A stretch of DNA of 10,279 nucleotides. Source: Alphaproteobacteria bacterium. Lineage in GTDB: Bacteria; Pseudomonadota; Alphaproteobacteria; RF32; CAG-239. Location of the stretch: the NCBI GenBank assembly GCA_024408895.1, contig JAKSUO010000033.1:1-10279 (forward strand), read 5' to 3'. The notes below the pieces were generated by a model, which was not told the origin of the DNA, ran no database searches, and worked only from the letters and a program-made list of their open reading frames with translations. The position numbers were made by a program, and so were the translations under genes. Of this stretch, positions 6,396 to 10,279 are shown piece after piece (the first letter of the stretch is position 1; every line of letters starts with the position of its first letter).

Positions 6396-7601
6396 ATGAA
6401 TATTCATGAATACCAAGCAAAAAAAATTTTGGCTCAATATGGTATAAATGTGCCGGAAGGCGGTATCGCCTATACGCCGGCCGAGGCCAAACGTGTGGCA
6501 CAAAAACTTTCTTCGCGTGGTCCGTGGATGCTCAAAGCTCAGATTCAAGCAGGCGCGCGCGCCGAGGGACATTTTTTGGAACATGAGGCTGGTCGCAAAG
6601 GTGGCGTTCGCAAAGTTACACAAATTAAAAACGTGTCGTATGAAGCAGCGCAAATGCTTAATAACACGCTTGTTACCGAGCAAACAGACGCCAAAGGGCG
6701 TTTGGTTTCCAAGGTGTATGTGGAAAAGTTTGAAACGGTGAAACATCTGTTTTATGCCGGCATGATTATTGACAGCGCGGTTTCAACCATAACACTTTTA
6801 ATTTCAGATGTGATTAATGAGAGCATTGTGCGGATTGCAGATTTCCAAACGGATAAAATTTTGCGTATTCCGTTAAAGTTTGATGCTGCAATCAGCGATG
6901 CGCAAATTATGAAGATTTTGGATTTTCTGCTGTTGGATGAAAAATATTTGCAGAGTTTTCATGACTTTTTGGGTAAACTGTTATTCACGTTTGTTAATCT
7001 TGATGCCCAGATGATAGAAATTAATCCGGTGGGTATTTTGCCGGATAAAAAATTGGTGGCTTTGGACGCTAAAATAAATTTTGATGATAACGCATTGTTT
7101 CGGCACCCCGATATTGTGCGGATGCATGATGATTATGAAGATGACGCGCGCAAATTGAGAGCATATCGCAGCGGGTTTTATTATCACGAGTTTGAAGAAG
7201 GCACAATAGGGTGTATTGTCAATGGAGACGGGTTGGCTTTGGAGGCAATGGACATTATTAAGGCAAAGGGATACAGTCCGGCGTGTGCATTGAACGTAAA
7301 AGGCGGGGTTGATAAAGATAAAATAGCTGACGGCATTAAGCTGATTATGACAAATCCGCGTGTTGAAGGTATTGTGATTAATGTGTTGGGTGGCTTTTTG
7401 CGCTGTAATTTAGTGGCAGACGGTATATTGAGTGCTTCGCAAGATGTGGGGTTAAATATGCCGCTGATTGTGCGTTTTGAAGGCACAAACAAGGATATGG
7501 CACGCGCAATTTTAGAGGAATCTAATTTGCAGGTTACATTTGCCGAGGATATGAATGAAGCGGTGGATGAACTTGTGACGCAGATGGAGGTAAATGCCTA
7601 A
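6396..7601 (+). CDS. Divergent succinyl-CoA synthetase beta-like protein (ATP-grasp)
   Basis: A 401-residue homologue of SucC, intact in length and domain order: ATP-grasp domain (about 1-240) and C-terminal ligase-CoA domain (about 265-395). Clear family sequences are NIHEYQAKKILAQYG (2-16), MIEINPVG (206-213), VALDAKINFDDNALFRHPDI (221-240) and GTIGCIVNG (269-277). The stretch AEGHFLEHEAGRKGGVRK (56-73) matches the insertion typical of alphaproteobacterial SucC. Several catalytic motifs differ: the nucleotide loop GGRG is GARA (53-56), the usual TEGG before IExVA is DVIN (138-141) with IE changed to IV (144-145), NGAGLAM is NGDGLAL, DVGGGA is NVKGGV (300-305), and GGIxRCD is GGFLRCN (332-338). 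Asn210 and Asp224, matching metal/nucleotide ligands of the E. coli enzyme, remain. It is probably a paralogue with changed or lost activity. TGAGGA precedes the start, and its stop overlaps the sucD-like start by one base. Confidence 0.85.
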   Translation: MNIHEYQAKKILAQYGINVPEGGIAYTPAEAKRVAQKLSSRGPWMLKAQIQAGARAEGHFLEHEAGRKGGVRKVTQIKNVSYEAAQMLNNTLVTEQTDAKGRLVSKVYVEKFETVKHLFYAGMIIDSAVSTITLLISDVINESIVRIADFQTDKILRIPLKFDAAISDAQIMKILDFLLLDEKYLQSFHDFLGKLLFTFVNLDAQMIEINPVGILPDKKLVALDAKINFDDNALFRHPDIVRMHDDYEDDARKLRAYRSGFYYHEFEEGTIGCIVNGDGLALEAMDIIKAKGYSPACALNVKGGVDKDKIADGIKLIMTNPRVEGIVINVLGGFLRCNLVADGILSASQDVGLNMPLIVRFEGTNKDMARAILEESNLQVTFAEDMNEAVDELVTQMEVNA

Positions 7602-8473
7602 TGTCTATTTTGGCCGATAAGAATACGCGCGTTTTAATTCAGGGGATTACCGGTACACAAGCGGCTTTCCACGTTAAAAAATCTATACAAGGCGGGACAA
7701 AAGTGGTATGCGGAACTTCACCGAGACATGGTGGTGAAACGCATTTGGATGTTCCGGTTTTTAATACGGTTGCAGATGCGCAACGTGCTTGTAAATTTGA
7801 TGCGAGTGTTTTGTTTGTTCCGGCACAGGCTGTTAAATCGGCTGTGCGCGAGGCGGTGGAAGCGGAAGTGCCGCTTATTGTTTCAATTGCCGAAGGTGTT
7901 CCGGTGCACGATATGTTGGAAATTAAGGCCATGTTGAATGGCTCAAAAACATTGATGATTGGTCCAAACACACCGGGATTGATTACGCCGGAGGAAGCAC
8001 GGCTCGGTATTTTTCCGGAGAATATTCATCATAAAGGTAAAATAGGAATTCTTTCGCGTGCTTCAACATTGACGTATGAGGCGGTTTTGGAAACAAATAA
8101 GGCGAATTTAGGACAATCTACGGTTATCGGTTTGGGGGACGATATGATTGTCGGAACGGATTATCGTGAACTCTTAAAGCGTTTTATGGATGATGATGAA
8201 ACGAAAGCCGTTGTTTTGGTGGGTAAAGCCAACAGTTGTTATGAACAAATGGTGGCGGAATATTATGCCGATATGCCACACAAAAAACCGGTTATTGCCT
8301 TTATTGCCGGTGAGGCATTGCCATACGGCTATACAATTGGCTATGCCGCGGATATTGTAACGCAAGGGCGTGTCACGGTTGCCGATAAGAAAAAAATTAT
8401 GCACGATTCCGGTATGGTTGTTGTTGACAGCATGAGCGAAGTGCATCAAATTTTGACGGACTTACAGCTGTAA
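7601..8473 (+). CDS. Divergent succinyl-CoA synthetase alpha-like protein lacking the phosphohistidine
   Basis: A 290-residue, full-length homologue of SucD: N-terminal CoA-binding Rossmann domain (SILADKNTRVLIQGITGTQ 2-20, THLDVPVFNTV 47-57, IAEGVP 96-101, IGPNTPG 120-126) and C-terminal ligase-CoA domain (about 145-285, with STLTYEAV 155-162 and GLGDDMIVGT 177-186). The motif MGHAGAI, whose His (246 in E. coli) carries the phosphate during catalysis, reads IGYAADI here: Tyr248 (codon 8342-8344) replaces it. GEIGG, whose Glu contacts that His, reads GKANS (208-212), so Lys209 is in the Glu position. IGGDP becomes LGDDM and SRSG becomes SRAS. The standard ping-pong phosphoryl transfer should not work. 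The intact frame argues against a decaying pseudogene. GGAGG (7585-7589) precedes the start. Family is certain; function unknown. Confidence 0.87.
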   Translation: MSILADKNTRVLIQGITGTQAAFHVKKSIQGGTKVVCGTSPRHGGETHLDVPVFNTVADAQRACKFDASVLFVPAQAVKSAVREAVEAEVPLIVSIAEGVPVHDMLEIKAMLNGSKTLMIGPNTPGLITPEEARLGIFPENIHHKGKIGILSRASTLTYEAVLETNKANLGQSTVIGLGDDMIVGTDYRELLKRFMDDDETKAVVLVGKANSCYEQMVAEYYADMPHKKPVIAFIAGEALPYGYTIGYAADIVTQGRVTVADKKKIMHDSGMVVVDSMSEVHQILTDLQL

Positions 8474-8474
8474 A

Positions 8475-9203
8475 ATGAGTTTATTTAGAAATTTTATCAA
8501 TATGATTTTGCCGCCTAGATGTTTAAAATGCGGTCAGGTCTTAGGTGCGCAAAATGGTTTGTGTGCCGATTGTTTTAAGAAAATTTCTTTTATCGGCGAG
8601 CCTTTATGTTATCGGTGCGGTCGGCCGTTTGCTGCCGAAATGCACCTAAGATCAGGTGTCAGACTTTTATGCGGCGCGTGCGGTAAGGAAAAAAGGCCGT
8701 TGTTTGCTATGCGCCGTTCGGCATTCTTATATAATGATGAATCCAAAAAGTTGATTTTAGATTTTAAGTTTAAGGATAAAACTTTTTCCGCCGAAACATT
8801 GGCCAATATATTGTATGGTGCGGGGCGGGATATATGGCCGGAAAATCCGGACGTTATTATACCGGTGCCGATTCATTGGACACGTTTATTGAAACGTCGC
8901 TATAATCAATCAGCTTTGTTGGTTAAATATTTATCTTCGCGGTCAGCTGTATCCGCGGACTATTCTTCGCTTGTTCGCCAGAAAAACACAGTTCCGCAAG
9001 TGCAGTTGGTTGGTGCGGCACGGCGAAGAAATCTGTTACAGGCGTTTGCCGTTAAATATCCGCAGAATATTAAAGGGAAAAAGATTGTTCTTGTTGATGA
9101 TGTGGAAACAACAGGCTCAACGTTGAAAGAATGTGCAAAAGTTTTGAAAAAGGCCGGTGCGGCAAAAATTTATGCTTTGACTTTGGCCCGCACTGAAAAT
9201 TAA
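8475..9203 (+). CDS. comF: ComF-family phosphoribosyltransferase-like protein
   Basis: A 242-residue ComF/GntX-family protein. The N-terminus carries two CxxC-type pairs of zinc ligands: Cys16/Cys19 with Cys30/Cys33 and Cys45/Cys48 with Cys66/Cys69. The C-terminal half is a type I phosphoribosyltransferase fold with VIIPVPIHWTRLLKRRYNQS (127-146) and the PRPP-binding loop IVLVDDVETTGST (204-216). ComF is needed for DNA uptake during natural transformation in several bacteria, where it works with the helicase ComFA and replication-restart factors; many bacteria carry it without known competence, and its ligand is uncertain. It begins one base after the sucD-like stop and is the last gene of the run. 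No clear Shine-Dalgarno is seen, so it may rely on coupling. Its end overlaps murQ on the other strand by four bases. Confidence 0.92.
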   Translation: MSLFRNFINMILPPRCLKCGQVLGAQNGLCADCFKKISFIGEPLCYRCGRPFAAEMHLRSGVRLLCGACGKEKRPLFAMRRSAFLYNDESKKLILDFKFKDKTFSAETLANILYGAGRDIWPENPDVIIPVPIHWTRLLKRRYNQSALLVKYLSSRSAVSADYSSLVRQKNTVPQVQLVGAARRRNLLQAFAVKYPQNIKGKKIVLVDDVETTGSTLKECAKVLKKAGAAKIYALTLARTEN

Positions 9204-10075
9204 ATGATTTTTCGTAAAATACCGTTGTTTTCTTTCAACATTTTTTCGGCGGTTTCTTTGTTGCATTTTTTAATAAGCATCACGCACGCAGTTTTGATAT
9301 TTTTTGCAATTTGCAATGTTTTTTCTGCGGTTATTTGGTCTGTTTGAGCAATTTCACAAATATATCTTATGCCACGTTCACGCAATTTTTGGTTGTGAAT
9401 TTGTACATCAATCATATAATTGTGATAGGTTTTGCCCATACGAATCATTGCTCCGGTTGAAAGCATATTTAAAATCATTTTTTGCGCAGTTCCGGATTTC
9501 ATACGTGAAGAACCGGCAATTGCTTCCGGTCCGATTTCGGCGCAGAGAAAAATATCGGCAAACGGTTTAAATTTTGCCTCCGGATTAGATGTTATTGCAA
9601 TGGTTAAGAGCTTTTTTTCTTTTGCCAGTTGCAGAATTTTTTGCGTATATTGCGGATTTCCGGAAGCAGAAATTGCCACAATCACATCATTTTTTTGCGG
9701 GTTAAATGTTTTAAAATCGTCAACAGCAAATTCTTCTTTGTCCTCGGCATCTTCTACGGCATAGCGGACTGCGTTTTCGCCACCGGAGATAAATGCTTGA
9801 ATAAGGTTGGGCGAAACGCCGAATGTCGGAGACATTTCGGAGGCGTCCAAAATTCCGATACGTCCGCTGGTTCCGCTGCCAAAATAAGCCATTCGGCCGC
9901 CTTTGTTAAAGCAAACGGCAATTTTTTCTATGGCAAAACCTATTTGCGGAATAATTTTTTGTATTGCGATTGCAATTTTTGTAGCTTCATTGTTAATCAA
10001 GCGGGCGATTTCTTCGCCTTGTTGCAAATCTATATCAAAAGTATCAAGGTTTGTTTTTTCGGTAACGGTAACCAT
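9200..10075 (-). CDS. murQ: N-acetylmuramic acid 6-phosphate etherase
   Basis: Cytosolic SIS-domain lyase that splits the D-lactyl ether of MurNAc-6-phosphate to give GlcNAc-6-phosphate and lactate, a step in recycling of cell-wall sugars (from peptidoglycan turnover, anhydro-MurNAc or imported MurNAc). It has 291 residues, the usual size. TFDIDLQQGEEIARLINNE (12-30), FGSGTSGRIGILDASEMSPT (65-84), ISGGENAVRYAVEDAED (96-112), SASGNPQYT (136-144) and GSSRMKSGTAQKMILNMLST (188-207) are characteristic. Glu80 and Glu111 match the proposed catalytic Glu83 and Glu114 of E. coli MurQ at a constant offset of three. AGAGG upstream of the ATG at 10075 supports the start. No anmK, murP or nagA partner is visible. 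It converges on comF with a 4-nt overlap and no visible terminator between them. Confidence 0.95.
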   Translation of the reverse strand: MVTVTEKTNLDTFDIDLQQGEEIARLINNEATKIAIAIQKIIPQIGFAIEKIAVCFNKGGRMAYFGSGTSGRIGILDASEMSPTFGVSPNLIQAFISGGENAVRYAVEDAEDKEEFAVDDFKTFNPQKNDVIVAISASGNPQYTQKILQLAKEKKLLTIAITSNPEAKFKPFADIFLCAEIGPEAIAGSSRMKSGTAQKMILNMLSTGAMIRMGKTYHNYMIDVQIHNQKLRERGIRYICEIAQTDQITAEKTLQIAKNIKTACVMLIKKCNKETAEKMLKENNGILRKII

Positions 10076-10103
10076 ATTATGCCTCTTTTCAATATCTTAA
10101 TAA

Positions 10104-10109
10104 ATTATA
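10104..10109 (-). promoter_or_regulatory. Candidate -10 element for murQ
   Basis: A perfect TATAAT on the minus strand, about 30 bases before the murQ start codon. At the expected distance upstream only a T-rich sequence without a recognisable -35 box is seen, so the promoter may depend on a factor or be weak. Confidence 0.35.
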
Positions 10110-10142
10110 TGGCGGATAATTTAATAAAAGATAAAAAAAAGG

Positions 10143-10170
10143 TTGACATTGTTCAAAAAATAATGATTAT
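10143..10170 (+). promoter_or_regulatory. Promoter for the tRNA-Tyr gene
   Basis: A perfect TTGACA -35 box (10143-10148), a 16-base spacer and GATTAT (10165-10170, 4/6) precede the tRNA by about 55 bases. The full-consensus -35 is the best in the window and fits a stable-RNA promoter. An alternative -10, with a 17-base spacer, is ATTATA. Confidence 0.5.
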
Positions 10171-10225
10171 AGGCAGAGAGAAATCAAATGATTTTCTTCA
10201 TTAAGCCCCTAAGATGGATGTATAT

Positions 10226-10279
10226 GGAGGGGTGGCAGAGCGGTCAAATGCAACGGACTGTAAATCCGTCGACTTTCGT
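10226..10279 (+). tRNA. tRNA-Tyr (anticodon GTA), 5' part only
   Basis: Acceptor 5' strand GGAGGGG (10226-10232), D-arm with the AGCGGTCAAATGC region, anticodon stem ACGGA (10253-10257) pairing with TCCGT (10265-10269) around CTGTAAA, anticodon GTA at 10260-10262. The following CGACTTTCGT is the start of the long variable arm expected of this class II tRNA. The T arm and the 3' acceptor strand are beyond the window edge. Confidence 0.93.

Noticed and set aside
6396..8473. Annotating the pair as ordinary sucC and sucD of the citric acid cycle
   Set aside because: The phosphohistidine, its partner Glu and the GGRG loop are all missing, so the standard reaction cannot be assumed; no other citric acid cycle gene is nearby.
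6396..8473. Treating the sucCD-like pair as pseudogenes
   Set aside because: Both frames are full length, without stops or frameshifts, with good ribosome-binding sites and overlapping start and stop; the changes cluster at catalytic motifs rather than being spread at random.
9629..10204. A 191-codon open frame on the plus strand antisense to murQ
   Set aside because: It lies almost wholly opposite the well-supported murQ gene, has Cys/Phe/Asn-rich composition unlike a real protein, and has no recognisable domain.
1..10279. Mobile element, prophage, CRISPR array or toxin-antitoxin system
   Set aside because: No transposase, integrase or phage protein, no regularly spaced repeats, and no small toxin-antitoxin gene pair was seen; codon and base use look even across the window.

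Overview
The window is a gene-dense stretch of a bacterial chromosome, AT-rich (by eye near 40% G+C, not computed). The best guess for the source is a low-GC alphaproteobacterium, possibly one of the gut or host-associated lineages. Four things point there: the SucC-like protein carries the insertion after the nucleotide loop that I know from alphaproteobacterial SucC; the ribosomal protein S4 is of the zinc-free form; map is directly followed by radC, an arrangement familiar from that class; and the partial tRNA-Tyr resembles the alphaproteobacterial type. No insertion sequence, phage gene, CRISPR array or other sign of recent transfer was seen. Nearly all of the sequence is coding, and no gene-free stretch exceeds 300 bases.

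Layout. Positions 1-1110 (minus) hold the first 370 codons of alaS, cut by the window edge. A TspO/MBR-family membrane protein (1207-1698, minus) lies upstream of it. A divergent promoter region separates tspO from map-radC (1819-3378, plus). The rpsD gene (3538-4152) follows with its own promoter and leader, and ends in a strong two-part hairpin terminator. Immediately after that a promoter drives a tightly packed run of six genes: sufS, sufT-like, sufE, sucC-like, sucD-like and comF (4287-9203), with junctions that overlap by 1-4 nt or are 1-2 nt apart. murQ (9200-10075, minus) converges on comF with a 4-nt overlap. At the right edge a consensus-like promoter precedes the 5' part of a tRNA-Tyr gene (10226 onward).

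How the genes work together. SufS and SufE form a cysteine desulfurase pair that supplies sulfur for Fe-S clusters, and the SufT-like protein is a DUF59/MIP18 assembly or maturation factor. The scaffold genes sufBCD are not in the window. Two genes related to succinyl-CoA synthetase follow, and they are the most unusual part. The alpha-like subunit has Tyr (residue 248) where the catalytic phosphohistidine should be, and Lys-Ala-Asn-Ser where the Glu-containing GEIGG motif should be. The beta-like subunit has lost the Gly residues of its GGRG nucleotide loop and the EGG motif. Both reading frames are intact and the CoA-binding sequences are largely kept. This looks like a maintained but catalytically changed, or non-catalytic, acyl-CoA-synthetase-like complex co-transcribed with sulfur-mobilisation genes.
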